64,000 nucleotides of DNA from Oricola cellulosilytica (lineage in GTDB: Bacteria > Pseudomonadota > Alphaproteobacteria > Rhizobiales > Rhizobiaceae), in assembly GCF_019966575.1 (NCBI RefSeq), contig NZ_JAINFK010000001.1:881626-945625 (forward strand), read 5' to 3'. Below are positions 39,653 through 48,324 of the stretch, piece by piece. The notes under the pieces were generated by a model. That model was given only the letters and a program-made list of their open reading frames with translations, was not told where the DNA came from and made no database searches. The first letter of the stretch is position 1; each line of letters starts with the position of its first letter. A program made the translations under genes and the position numbers.

Positions 39653-40292
39653 AGCCCGCCTCCCAGAGGCCCGGCCTGCTGTCGCGCGCGCGAAACAATT
39701 CCGCCCGCCAGCGCGGAACGCCCGGCGCCTGGGGATCGTAGGGATGGGGCGCGGAGATGGAAGACGTAACACGCCAGCGCGAGCGGGCCGCCGACAAGCT
39801 GGACCCAGCCGCGAAACGGATCAGGAAAACTTGTATCCCGGTACGCTCGGAACGCATGGCGAGCCGCTTCGTCGCCGTGAAGTCGAGCGCCGCCGGATCT
39901 CCCCATATCTCGCCGATGACGGCTGCGAGGGCGCTGCATTTCAGCCCCTCCTCCATTGCCCACAAGACACCTGCCGCGTCCGATGCGCATACGGCGATGA
40001 GCTTGTGGCGGTCTGCGCCGAAGCGCTCCAGGCCCTGCCCGTAAGGGCGGCCCATCTCCTCTGCGCACATGCGGTCCTGAACCCATAGAACGGGCTTTCC
40101 GGCCGGTATCTGCGCCAAGGCGAACCCCGCAGCACCGGCGTCGCGTGTTGCTCCCATGAGTTCGGCCAGTTGCGGCTTCGGGAACGGGCGAAGTGTCTCG
40201 CCTCTGCGCAAATCAGCGGCGTGGCGCACGTTGGCGCCTTTCCGGGAATCCGGCGCAAGGACAGTTTTCTGCGAATGGCCATTCATTCCCAT
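39561..40292 (-). CDS. imuA: ImuA, damage-inducible mutagenesis protein
   Basis: ImuA is a RecA/SulA-like protein that acts with ImuB and DnaE2. The 243-residue form starts at ATG 40292, with ATG 40286 equally likely. The segment GAAGFALAQIPAGKPVLWVQDRM, the central KLIAVCASDAAGVLWAMEEGLKC and AVIGEIWGDPAALDFTATKRL correspond to the degenerate RecA core. The product ends just after the imuB start. The SOS box lies 10 bp before ATG 40292, so the TTG at 40322 is not used. It is the first gene of the imuA-imuB-dnaE2 operon. Confidence 0.9.
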   Translation of the reverse strand: MGMNGHSQKTVLAPDSRKGANVRHAADLRRGETLRPFPKPQLAELMGATRDAGAAGFALAQIPAGKPVLWVQDRMCAEEMGRPYGQGLERFGADRHKLIAVCASDAAGVLWAMEEGLKCSALAAVIGEIWGDPAALDFTATKRLAMRSERTGIQVFLIRFAAGSSLSAARSRWRVTSSISAPHPYDPQAPGVPRWRAELFRARDSRPGLWEAGYDAKAHRLDLSSPLRDPALEEPPLRYSRAG

Positions 40293-40301
40293 CAGACATT
40301 T

Positions 40302-40316
40302 GTTCTCTTTTTGTTC
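40302..40316. promoter_or_regulatory. LexA (SOS) box, GTTC-N7-GTTC, for imuA-imuB-dnaE2
   Basis: GTTC at 40302-40305 and 40313-40316, separated by exactly seven bases (TCTTTTT), fit the alphaproteobacterial LexA consensus perfectly. It overlaps the expected transcription start of the minus-strand promoter at 40322-40351. Confidence 0.9.
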
Positions 40317-40321
40317 CAACA

Positions 40322-40351
40322 ATAAAACATCCGAATCCCTCGGAGAGTCAA
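40322..40351 (-). promoter_or_regulatory. Promoter of the imuA operon
   Basis: Read on the minus strand, TTGACT (40351-40346) is followed after 18 bases by TTTTAT (40327-40322). The LexA box immediately downstream would block it until SOS induction. Confidence 0.6.
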
Positions 40352-40457
40352 TCGCGGAATTGCATAAGGGTTTAAACCGGCGCGACCGGCACCCTCCCTG
40401 CGTCGATGGAAAGCCGAGCGGTATCGCCCTTCATACTGGATCGGATTTTCCGGAAAC

Positions 40458-40532
40458 TGGAGCGGGCGATGGGATTCGAACCCACGACCCCAACCTTGGC
40501 AAGGTTGTGCTCTACCCCTGAGCTACGCCCGC
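40458..40532 (-). tRNA. tRNA-Gly (anticodon GCC)
   Basis: Read on the minus strand, GCGGGCG pairs with CGCCCGC to form the acceptor. D-loop AGCTCAGGGGTAGAGC, anticodon loop TTGCCAA, and T-loop GGTTCGAATCCC follow. The discriminator is T and the CCA end is encoded (40460-40458). Total length is 75 bases. Confidence 0.97.
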
Positions 40533-40690
40533 TCGGCGCCTGAAATCGGCTGCCGCTCTATGCCGCAAGCGCAAAACGAATGCAACACCAAATTCGCACG
40601 ATTTCCGTGACGGCCTTGTGCGCTGCCCCGCTTGCCAAAAGCGGTCCCCGCCGCCTATTCAGGCAAGCATCCGGAACGATGGAAAGCCGC

Positions 40691-41230
40691 ATGACCGCCG
40701 CCTCAGAAAACCCTCGCCACGATCCGTTGACCCGCGACGATCTTTCCGCCTTTCTCGGCGAACTCGGCATCGAGGCCCCGACCAGGGACCATCCGCCGGT
40801 TTTCACCGTGGAGGAATCGAAGTCGCTGCGCGACGCCATACCCGGCGGCCACACCAAGAACCTCTTCCTGAAAGACAAGAAAGGCCGGCATTTCCTGCTC
40901 ACGGTGGGCGAGGATGCGGTTATCGACCTGAAAACGATTCACGGCCTGATTGGGGCGAGCGGGCGTGTCTCTTTCGGCAAGCCCGAACAGATGATGGACT
41001 ATCTCGGCGTCGTTCCCGGCGCCGTCACCGCCTTTGGCGTGATCAACGACCGCGACGGCGCCGTCACGCTGATTTTCGACGAGGAACTGATGGCTCACGA
41101 CGTCATCAATGCCCACCCGCTGACCAATGCCGCCACCACGTCGATCCGCACGAGCGACATGAAACGGTTCGTCGAGGCGACCGGCCATTCCTTCAACGTC
41201 TTGAATCTCTCGTCACAAGGCGCGACATAG
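40691..41230 (+). CDS. Prolyl-tRNA editing domain protein (ProX/YbaK)
   Basis: The 179-residue protein has the YbaK/EbsC editing fold that clears mischarged aminoacyl-tRNA in trans. DHPPVFTVEESKSLRDAIPGGHTKNLFLKDKKG is the conserved N-terminal core, with the catalytic-type Lys in KNLFLKDK. GRVSFGKPEQMMDYLGVVPGAVTAFGVIND and HPLTNAATTSIRTSDMKRF complete it. The ProX (PrdX) subtype usually edits Ala-tRNAPro. ATG 40691 follows GGAAAGCCGC. An in-frame ATG at 40679 is possible. It lies just after tRNA-Gly. Confidence 0.9.
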   Translation: MTAASENPRHDPLTRDDLSAFLGELGIEAPTRDHPPVFTVEESKSLRDAIPGGHTKNLFLKDKKGRHFLLTVGEDAVIDLKTIHGLIGASGRVSFGKPEQMMDYLGVVPGAVTAFGVINDRDGAVTLIFDEELMAHDVINAHPLTNAATTSIRTSDMKRFVEATGHSFNVLNLSSQGAT

Positions 41231-41270
41231 GCGCCACAGAAGAAACGCACGACGTGCAAGGGAACAGATC

Positions 41271-42287
41271 ATGAGCGCGAGCGACAATCCGTTTGCCCCG
41301 AACTCCGCCTCCGGTGAATACGGCGCCCAGACCGTGGGCCTGGCCGAGGAAAGGCAAGCGCCAGCCGCACCACGACCGGACGGGCTGCTCGGCGGCCCGC
41401 TGGCCGGGGGCGACCTGATCAAGGACACGACGACGGCGAATTTCCAGGCCGATGTGATCGCCGAATCGCGCAATCAGCCGGTTCTGGTCGATTTCTGGGC
41501 CCCCTGGTGCGGGCCTTGCAAGCAACTGACGCCCAAGCTCGAGGATGCCGTCCGCAAGGCAGGCGGCAAGGTCAAGCTGGTCAAGATGAATATCGACGAC
41601 CATCCGTCAATTCCCGGCCAGATGGGCGTGCAGTCGATCCCGGCGGTCATCGCCTTCCATAACGGCCAGCCCGTAGACGGCTTCATGGGCGCGGTTCCCG
41701 ACAGCCAGTTGCAGGAATTTATCGGCAAGCTCGCCGGCGCGGCCGGCGGCGCTCAGGAAGAAGCGCTGAAACAGGCGCTGGAAGCCGCCGGGACCGCGCG
41801 CGAGGCCGGCGACACCAATCGCGCCGCGCAGATTTACTCGATGGTGCTCGACCAGATGCCCGAAAATGCCGCCGCCTATGCGGGTCTGGCGGGCATGTTG
41901 TTCGACGCCGGCCAAGCGGACGACGCACGGGCGATGGTCGAGCAGGCTCCGGAAGCGGTCGCCAGGTCGCCGGAACTCGCCTCGGTTCAGGCGCGAATCG
42001 ATCTGGCTGAGAAAGTCGCCGATATCGGCGATCCGGCGGCGCTCGAGAAGCGGCTGGCCGACAATCCGAAAGATCATGACGCGAAGTTCGATCTGGCCCA
42101 AATCCGCAACGCTACGGGCGAGCACGAAGCCGCCGCCGAGTTGCTTCTGGAGATTATGCGCGACGACCGCGAATGGCGCGACGATGGCGCCCGCAAGGAA
42201 CTATTGATGTTCTTCGAGGCATGGGGCCCCGCAGATCCGGCGACAGCGCACGCGCGGCGCAAGCTCTCGAGTATGCTCTTCCGCTAG
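41271..42287 (+). CDS. Thioredoxin-domain co-chaperone (YbbN/CnoX type)
   Basis: The 338-residue protein joins a thioredoxin domain to a TPR-like C-terminus. VLVDFWAPWCGPCKQLTPKLEDAV holds an intact CGPC active site (about residues 80-83), and GVQSIPAVIAFHNGQPVDGFMG completes the fold. From about residue 160, helical repeats AGDTNRAAQIYSMVLDQMPENAAAYAGLAGMLFDAGQADDA continue to the end. Such proteins carry thiol-disulfide exchange with holdase activity for stressed proteins. E. coli YbbN has lost the CxxC second Cys, but here both are present, so real redox function is likely. The first 50 residues are low-complexity. Confidence 0.93.
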   Translation: MSASDNPFAPNSASGEYGAQTVGLAEERQAPAAPRPDGLLGGPLAGGDLIKDTTTANFQADVIAESRNQPVLVDFWAPWCGPCKQLTPKLEDAVRKAGGKVKLVKMNIDDHPSIPGQMGVQSIPAVIAFHNGQPVDGFMGAVPDSQLQEFIGKLAGAAGGAQEEALKQALEAAGTAREAGDTNRAAQIYSMVLDQMPENAAAYAGLAGMLFDAGQADDARAMVEQAPEAVARSPELASVQARIDLAEKVADIGDPAALEKRLADNPKDHDAKFDLAQIRNATGEHEAAAELLLEIMRDDREWRDDGARKELLMFFEAWGPADPATAHARRKLSSMLFR

Positions 42288-42364
42288 CGATGGTGCCCAC
42301 TTGAGATCGGTCGCTACCGCTCCAGATTGGAGGAAGACGCCGTCGAAGAGGTGTCGATTTAGAT

Positions 42365-43039
42365 ATGCACGCAGGCAACAAAACCTACAGTTCGATCAAG
42401 GATATCCCGGATCAGGTACCGGTATTTCCACTTTCCGGCGCGCTGCTTTTGCCGGGCGGTCAGATGCCGTTGAACATCTTCGAACCGCGTTATCTTGAGA
42501 TGATCGATGCGGCCTTGCGCGGCGACCGCGTCATCGGAATGATCCAGCCAAAATTCAGCGGTGAAACCGGCTCGCCCGATAAGCCCAATCTGTGCTCCGT
42601 CGGATGCCTTGGCCGGGTGGCATCCTTTGCAGAATCCGGAGACGGCCGTTATCTGGTTTCGCTGCAGGGTATCTGCCGTTTCCGCGTCAGCGACGAAGTT
42701 CATGTGCGCACCCATTTCCGCCAGTGTCGCATCATTCCGTTTGCGTCCGATCTGACGGAGGATCAGGATGACGGAGCGGCTGTGGACCGCGAGGAGCTTC
42801 TGCGCGTGTTCCGTGCTTATCTCGAGGCGAACGAACTCGAGGCCGATTGGGAAAGCGTTCAAAGAGCCGGCAACGACACGCTGGTCAACGCCTTGTCTAT
42901 GATGTCGCCCTACGGCCCGGCGGAAAAGCAGGCGCTGCTCGAGGCGCCTGACCTGAAGAGCCGGGCCGAGACGCTGATCGCGCTGACCGAAATGTCGCTC
43001 GCACGCGACAAGGACGACAGCGGCCGTACGCTGCAGTAA
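42365..43039 (+). CDS. LON peptidase substrate-binding (N) domain protein
   Basis: The 224-residue stand-alone LON-N protein lacks the AAA and protease domains of Lon. VPVFPLSGALLLPGGQMPLNIFEPRYLEMIDAAL is the signature, followed by GCLGRVASFAESGDGRYLVSLQGICRFRV. The rest is helical with acidic clusters. Its molecular role is unsettled. Homologues sit next to Trm112 and thioredoxin genes, as here, an arrangement I recall from rhizobia. It is 78 bp after the thioredoxin gene and 27 bp before the Trm112 gene. Confidence 0.93.
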   Translation: MHAGNKTYSSIKDIPDQVPVFPLSGALLLPGGQMPLNIFEPRYLEMIDAALRGDRVIGMIQPKFSGETGSPDKPNLCSVGCLGRVASFAESGDGRYLVSLQGICRFRVSDEVHVRTHFRQCRIIPFASDLTEDQDDGAAVDREELLRVFRAYLEANELEADWESVQRAGNDTLVNALSMMSPYGPAEKQALLEAPDLKSRAETLIALTEMSLARDKDDSGRTLQ

Positions 43040-43065
43040 GGTCGGCGTAAAGCGGGAGCTTCAAC

Positions 43066-43266
43066 ATGGCGCAGAACCGTTCAGAAACCGGCGATCTGGA
43101 CCCGAAACTGCTTGAGCTGCTTGTCTGCCCGCTGACGAAGACCCGGCTGCGCTACGATGCTGGGAACGGCGAACTGATCTCGGAAGCTGGAAAGCTGGCC
43201 TATCCGGTGCGCGGTGGGGTTCCGATCCTGCTGCCCTCCGAGGCCCGCACGCTCGACAATTCCTGA
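43066..43266 (+). CDS. Trm112-family protein
   Basis: The 66-residue protein has the Trm112/YcaR core: [20 protein letters not shown], then [28 protein letters not shown]. In eukaryotes Trm112 activates tRNA and protein methyltransferases. Bacterial YcaR-type versions act with SAM methyltransferases in an unsettled way. Only the first cysteine of the zinc set is clear (VCPL). The stop overlaps the next ATG (TGATG), so the TetR gene is translated in step. Confidence 0.93.
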   Translation: MAQNRSETGDLDPKLLELLVCPLTKTRLRYDAGNGELISEAGKLAYPVRGGVPILLPSEARTLDNS

Positions 43267-43856
43267 TGGAGATGGATGGAGCCAAACGGACGCGCGGCGC
43301 GGCCAAGCGCGAAGCCTTGGTGCAGGCGGCGGCCGAATTGTTCTGGATACGCGGTTTCGAGGCGACAAGCCTTGCCGACATCGCTGCGGCTTCAAACGTG
43401 CCGCTCGGCAATATCTACTACTACTACAAATCGAAGGCCGATCTCGCCATGGCCGTCGCTAACCTGTTCGTCGCGCAGACCGAACGCCTCGTAGCGGACG
43501 TCTGTGGTGAGACGCCCGACCCACGCGAGCGGCTGAAATTCTTCGTGGCGCGCTTGCAGTCGACGCAGTCGAGCCGCGTCCGCTACGGATGCCCGATTTC
43601 CGGCGCGGCGCGGGATTTTCGCCGCACCATGCCGGAACCTTCCGCACGCGCGGCAGAGAGTTTCTCACTCCTGACGGGCTTTCTCGCCGCCGAGCTTGGT
43701 CGAACCGGCGCCCGCCCTTCCGTCTCCCTGTCAAGGGCGCGTGCAGCGATTGCCGACTGGCAGGGATCCATCGCGCTCGCCCATGCGTTGAACGAACCGA
43801 CGGTGCTGGCCGAATGCTTCCGGCGCATGGAGCGGCTACTGACGGCTGCCCGGTAA
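43266..43856 (+). CDS. TetR/AcrR-family regulator
   Basis: The 196-residue protein begins with an HTH of the TetR type: TRGAAKREALVQAAAELFWIRGFEATSLADIAAASNVPLGNIYYYYKSKADLAMAV. It binds DNA as a dimer and is released by a small ligand. The C-terminal half (from about residue 60) is the ligand domain, with two or three Cys and Arg-rich helices, and resembles the TetR C-33 group. It overlaps the Trm112 stop and is convergent with the Ubi hydroxylase. No operator could be identified. Confidence 0.92.
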   Translation: MEMDGAKRTRGAAKREALVQAAAELFWIRGFEATSLADIAAASNVPLGNIYYYYKSKADLAMAVANLFVAQTERLVADVCGETPDPRERLKFFVARLQSTQSSRVRYGCPISGAARDFRRTMPEPSARAAESFSLLTGFLAAELGRTGARPSVSLSRARAAIADWQGSIALAHALNEPTVLAECFRRMERLLTAAR

Positions 43857-43862
43857 TTCTTC

Positions 43863-45137
43863 TCAGATCGGTTCGCCCCGCAGAAGCCGCGGCGAGGTAC
43901 CCGACAGACCGGCAGCCTGACCAATGAAAAACCGTTTCAAGCCGGGCATCCGGTCGACGATGCCGAGACCAACATCGCGCACGGCGCGCAAGGGGCCGAA
44001 ATTGTTGGAGAACAGACGGTTCAGAACGTCCGTTGTGACGCCCATCTGAACCGTATCGAAGCGCCGCCAGCGTTCGTACCGCTGGAGAACGTCAAGCGCG
44101 CCTATGTCCTGGCCGAGGCGATCGGCCTCGACAATCGTTTCGGCGAGCGCGGCGGCGTCCTTGAAGCCAAGATTTAGTCCCTGCCCGGCGATCGGGTGGA
44201 TGCCGTGCGCGGCATCCCCCGCGAGCGCGATACGGGGTTTGACGAAATCGCGCGCCAACGTCAGTCCGAGCGGATAGGCCCGCTTCGCCCCCTCAACGTG
44301 GATTTCGCCCAGTTTCAGGCCGAATCGCTTCTCCAGTTCAAGGTCGAAGCTGAAATCGTCGCCTTCGAGCAGCCTTTCGGCGGTCCGTTTCGATTCGGTC
44401 CAGACAATCGACGACCGGTTTCCCGAAAGCGGCAGGATCGCGAAAGGTCCCGCGGGCAGAAAGTGCTCTTCGGCGCGGCCGTGATGCGGTCGTTCATGCG
44501 CGATTGTCGCAACGATGCCCATCTGGCCGTAGTCCCAGTGAACGGTCTTGATTCCGGCCATGCCGCGCAGCGCCGAGCGCACGCCGTCGGCGGCGATCAG
44601 GAGGCGCGTACGAAGTTCCTCGCCGTTCGAAAGCGTGACCGACAGCGCGGCCGCGCCTTGCGTTTCGGAAAATGCCGTCGCCGCCACGCCTTGCGTGATC
44701 TCGACCCCGCATTCGGCGCATTTTTCGCGCAGCGCGCCATTCAACTCGACGTTTGGCACCATGTGCGCGAACGGTTCGCCCGGAGTCACCTCGCCGTCGA
44801 ACGTCAGGAACACCGGACGCACCGGATCGCTGGTCCGACTGTCGGTAACGATCATCTCCAAGATCGGCTGTGCGTCGTCGAGCAGGGGCTGCCAGCAGCC
44901 GAGTTCGTCGAGCATCCGGCTCGCGGCCGCGGCAACCGCCGAGGCCCTTCCGTCCTTCTTCCAGACGCCCTCGGGCGCCGCGTCGACGACGCGCACCTTC
45001 AGGTGCGGAGCCGCTGTCGCGATCGCCACCGCCGTCGCCAGGCCAACGTAGCCCGCGCCCGCAACCAGCACGTCGACGGGGCCGTCTTTCCTTTTTCTGC
45101 CTTTTCCAGTCGGCTTGCGCCGTGCCGTCGCCGCCAT
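43863..45137 (-). CDS. FAD-dependent Ubi-type hydroxylase (UbiH/UbiF/Coq6 family)
   Basis: The 424-residue protein is a group-A flavin monooxygenase. VDVLVAGAGYVGLATAVAIA (about residues 22-41) binds FAD. LLIADGVRSALRGM-like LLIAADGVRSAL is the DG motif, and IALAGDAAHGIHPIAGQGLNLGFKDAAALAE is the second FAD site. This last motif is the UbiH/F/Coq6 signature, for hydroxylating the ubiquinone ring. Which ring position cannot be read. Basic residues precede the FAD motif (KPTGKGRKRK). It is divergent from tesB, with about 111 bp between starts. Confidence 0.9.
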   Translation of the reverse strand: MAATARRKPTGKGRKRKDGPVDVLVAGAGYVGLATAVAIATAAPHLKVRVVDAAPEGVWKKDGRASAVAAAASRMLDELGCWQPLLDDAQPILEMIVTDSRTSDPVRPVFLTFDGEVTPGEPFAHMVPNVELNGALREKCAECGVEITQGVAATAFSETQGAAALSVTLSNGEELRTRLLIAADGVRSALRGMAGIKTVHWDYGQMGIVATIAHERPHHGRAEEHFLPAGPFAILPLSGNRSSIVWTESKRTAERLLEGDDFSFDLELEKRFGLKLGEIHVEGAKRAYPLGLTLARDFVKPRIALAGDAAHGIHPIAGQGLNLGFKDAAALAETIVEADRLGQDIGALDVLQRYERWRRFDTVQMGVTTDVLNRLFSNNFGPLRAVRDVGLGIVDRMPGLKRFFIGQAAGLSGTSPRLLRGEPI

Positions 45138-45248
45138 CGATGATCTCCTTGTCGCGAACCGCCTGGCCGCCGCATCGCCTGCAACCTTGACTTGCCGCCG
45201 GGCGGCTGTAGCAAGGCGCAGACTTCACGCGCGAAACGGACCGCCTTC

Positions 45249-46124
45249 ATGTCTTCTGCCGTTCAGGACCTGCTTTCCATACTTGATCTCGAAACGCTCG
45301 AACACAACCTGTTTCGTGGTCGCAGCCCACAGGTGGGATGGCAGCGGGTCTTTGGCGGCCAGGTGATCGGCCAGGCGCTTGTCGCCGCCCAAAGAACGGT
45401 GGAACCGGAACGCCACGTTCACTCACTACACTGCTACTTCATGCGGCCCGGCGATCCGACAGTTCCGATCATCTACGAGGTCGACCGCATCCGCGACGGA
45501 TCGAGCTTCACCACCCGCCGCGTCGTCGCAATCCAGCACGGCCACGCGATTTTCTCCCTTTCCGCTTCCTTCCAGTATGACGAGGAAGGTCTGGAGCACG
45601 CGTTCGAAATGCCCTCGGACGTGCCCGCGCCCGACACGCTGTTGAGCGAGAAGGACCTGATCGCCCAGTTTATCGACAAGGTGCCGGAAAACGTGCGGCG
45701 CTACTGGCAGCGCGAGCGGCCGATCGAGATGAAGCCGGTATCTCTCACCCACTACACTACCCGCGAGAAGTTGCCGCCACGACAGCACATCTGGATCCGG
45801 ACCACCGGGCCGGTGCCCGACGACCGTGCCATCCAGGCGGCCATACTCGCCTATCTTTCCGACATGACGCTGCTGGATACCTCGCTGTTTGCCCACGGGC
45901 GATCCATCTTCGACCCCGACCTCCAGGTCGCGAGCCTCGACCACGCCATGTGGTTCCATCGTCCGCACCGGCTTGACGACTGGTTCCTGTACACCCAGGA
46001 CAGCCCGAATTCGTCGGGCGCCCGCGGCTTCACGCGCGGCCATATCTACGGCTCTGACGGCGCTCTGGTTGCCTCGGTTGCGCAGGAGGGGCTTATCCGC
46101 CGCCGCACCAAGCGCAAAAAATAG
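45249..46124 (+). CDS. tesB: Acyl-CoA thioesterase II (TesB)
   Basis: The 291-residue double-hotdog enzyme hydrolyses medium and long acyl-CoA. LETLEHNLFRGRSPQVGWQRVFGGQVIGQALVAA is the first hotdog. HSLHCYFMRPGDPTVPIIYEVDRIRDGSSFTTRRV follows. The second half has LAYLSDMTLLDTSL, LASLDHAMWFHRP-like VASLDHAMWFH with the catalytic Asp, and DSPNSSGARGFTRGHIY. The start at 45249 fits MSSAVQDLLSIL. An upstream ATG at 45192 runs back towards the divergent gene. Length is standard. Confidence 0.96.
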   Translation: MSSAVQDLLSILDLETLEHNLFRGRSPQVGWQRVFGGQVIGQALVAAQRTVEPERHVHSLHCYFMRPGDPTVPIIYEVDRIRDGSSFTTRRVVAIQHGHAIFSLSASFQYDEEGLEHAFEMPSDVPAPDTLLSEKDLIAQFIDKVPENVRRYWQRERPIEMKPVSLTHYTTREKLPPRQHIWIRTTGPVPDDRAIQAAILAYLSDMTLLDTSLFAHGRSIFDPDLQVASLDHAMWFHRPHRLDDWFLYTQDSPNSSGARGFTRGHIYGSDGALVASVAQEGLIRRRTKRKK

Positions 46125-46139
46125 GCGCGCTTTGCACAC

Positions 46140-46156
46140 TGCATAAAATTTGTGCG
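46140..46156. promoter_or_regulatory. NtrC-like dyad upstream of glnK
   Basis: TGCATAAAATTTGTGCG agrees with the NtrC consensus TGCACCAAAATGGTGCA at 12 of 17 positions, including TGCA and GTGC. It lies about 195 bp upstream of glnK in an AT-rich gap (46125-46350). A good sigma-54 promoter could not be found nearby, so it is only a candidate. Confidence 0.4.
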
Positions 46157-46194
46157 AAACTTCCGCGTCTTTCCCTGCCTGCGCTCTGCCGTAA

Positions 46195-46689
<495 letters not shown>

Positions 46690-46721
46690 AGCGCGACCCG
46701 TCATTCAGGAGTTCCACAGAC

Positions 46722-48062
46722 ATGATCTTGTCAAAACCCTTTCGACTTGGCCTCGCCGCCGCGGCGACGTCAGCGCTTCTCGCCGTCCCTGCGCTCGCCC
46801 AGGAAGCGGCCGCGCCCGCGCCGGCTGTATCCGCGGATGTCGCCTATATTCTCAACACCCTGCTCTTCCTTATCGGCGGATTTCTGGTGATGTGGATGGC
46901 CGCGGGCTTCGCCATGCTGGAAGCCGGCCTCGTCCGTTCCAAGAACGTCTCCATGCAGTCTCTGAAAAACATCGCGCTCTACTCGATCGCCGGCATCATG
47001 TATTGGGCGATCGGCTACAATCTCATGTACACCGGCGTTGACGGCGGCTTCATGGGTTCGTTCGGTACCTACGGCTTCGATCCGGTGGGCCTTGAGGGCG
47101 CCGATTCCGCCGCGCTTCTCGAGACGGGCTACTCCACGGCTTCTGACTGGTTCTTCCAGATGGTGTTCGTGGCAACGGCGGCATCAATCGTGTCCGGAAC
47201 AGTCGCCGAGCGCGTGCGCCTGTGGCCGTTCCTGGTCTTCGTTGTGATGTTGACCGGCTTCATTTATCCCATCGCCGGGTCTTGGCAGTGGGGCGGCGGC
47301 TGGCTGGCGGAAAGGGGCTTCTCCGATTTCGCTGGTTCGACGCTCGTTCACTCGGTCGGCGGATGGGCGGCGCTCGCGGGGGCCATCGTCATCGGCGCGC
47401 GCACCGGCAAGTATGAGGGTGGCGCGGTTCACCCGATGCCCGGCTCGTCCATTCCGTTGGCAACGCTCGGAACCTTCATCCTCTGGCTCGGCTGGTTCGG
47501 CTTTAACGGTGCGTCGCAGCTCGCCATGGGCACGATAAGCGACGTATCCGACGTCTCGAGGATCTTCGCCAACACCAATCTCGCCGCCGCTGCCGGCGTC
47601 GTGACCACTCTGGTGCTGCTCCAGCTTCTGTACAAGAAGATCGACGTCACCATGGTCCTCAACGGCGCCCTTGCCGGCTTGGTCTCCATCACCGCCGAAC
47701 CGCTCGCTCCGGCCGTCTGGCAGGCGCTTCTCATCGGCGCGGTCGGCGGTGGGATCGTGGTCTTCGCGGTGCCGCTGCTCGACAAGCTGAAGATTGACGA
47801 CGTTGTCGGTGCAATTCCGGTCCACCTTCTGGCAGGCATCTGGGGCACGATGATCGTACCCTTTTCCAACACGGGAACGAATTACGTTACGCAGTTCATA
47901 GGGGTTCTCGCCTACGGAACCTTCACGCTGGCCTGCTCCTTCATCGTCTGGTTCGTCCTCAAGGCGGCAATGGGCGTGCGGACCTCGGCAGAAGAGGAAA
48001 TGATGGGGCTCGACAAGGCGGAAATCGGCGTCGAGGCCTATCCCGAATTCGGGCGCGGCTGA
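46722..48062 (+). CDS. amtB: Ammonium transporter AmtB
   Basis: The 446-residue protein has a cleavable signal (LAAAATSALLAVPALAQ, about residue 26) and eleven predicted helices in the Amt fold. GLVRSKNVSMQSLKNI is the early signature. FAGSTLVHSVGGWAAL carries the first pore histidine and DDVVGAIPVHLLAGIWGTM the second, so the twin-His pore is intact. The C-terminal tail (ERVRL...AEEEMMGLDKAEIGVEAYPEF) is the region GlnK contacts. It is co-transcribed with glnK and closed by a terminator hairpin. Confidence 0.97.
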   Translation: MILSKPFRLGLAAAATSALLAVPALAQEAAAPAPAVSADVAYILNTLLFLIGGFLVMWMAAGFAMLEAGLVRSKNVSMQSLKNIALYSIAGIMYWAIGYNLMYTGVDGGFMGSFGTYGFDPVGLEGADSAALLETGYSTASDWFFQMVFVATAASIVSGTVAERVRLWPFLVFVVMLTGFIYPIAGSWQWGGGWLAERGFSDFAGSTLVHSVGGWAALAGAIVIGARTGKYEGGAVHPMPGSSIPLATLGTFILWLGWFGFNGASQLAMGTISDVSDVSRIFANTNLAAAAGVVTTLVLLQLLYKKIDVTMVLNGALAGLVSITAEPLAPAVWQALLIGAVGGGIVVFAVPLLDKLKIDDVVGAIPVHLLAGIWGTMIVPFSNTGTNYVTQFIGVLAYGTFTLACSFIVWFVLKAAMGVRTSAEEEMMGLDKAEIGVEAYPEFGRG

Positions 48063-48115
48063 CGCTGCCCCCGGACGGCCGCTGCCGCAGTACCGGCCGC
48101 CCCGATCCATCCCGT

Positions 48116-48134
48116 CGTGACGCATGTCGTCACG
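48116..48134 (+). repeat. Hairpin with 7-bp arms (CGTGACG/CGTCACG)
   Basis: Perfect arms flank a five-base loop, 54 bp after the amtB stop and just before the terminator. It may protect the mRNA end. Confidence 0.5.
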
Positions 48135-48141
48135 TGCTTGG

Positions 48142-48168
48142 CCCGGTCGAGAGACCGGGTCCTTTTTT
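48142..48168 (+). terminator. Rho-independent terminator after amtB
   Basis: CCCGGTC and GACCGGG pair perfectly around GAGA and are followed by TCCTTTTTTG. Confidence 0.9.
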
Positions 48169-48200
48169 GCGTAATTTTTAGACAACAGTCCGTCAGTGAG

Positions 48201-48217
48201 TGCGCAAATTATGTGCA
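48201..48217. promoter_or_regulatory. NtrC-like dyad upstream of the second amt gene
   Basis: TGCGCAAATTATGTGCA has the same 17-base length and ends (TGC...GTGCA) as NtrC sites. It lies 124 bp before ATG 48325. A TTGGCATG element (48269) resembles a -24 box, but the -12 partner has no GC at the right spacing, so only the dyad is listed. Confidence 0.45.
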
Positions 48218-48324
48218 CACGGTCACATCCTGTGCGCTTTCGGGCCGTGGGAGCGAGGAGGGAGCCGTTTGGCATGGATTGTGGAAAGGAGGCCGCAAAC
48301 AACCAAAATAACAACGGGATACAG

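Noticed and set aside
40458-40532. tRNA-Gly as an integration site
   Set aside because: No repeat of the tRNA 3' end was noticed and both sides hold core genes.
48269-48286. TTGGCATGGATTGTGG as a sigma-54 promoter for the second amt gene
   Set aside because: The -24 half is good but the -12 half reads GTGG rather than TTGC, so it is not listed as a feature.
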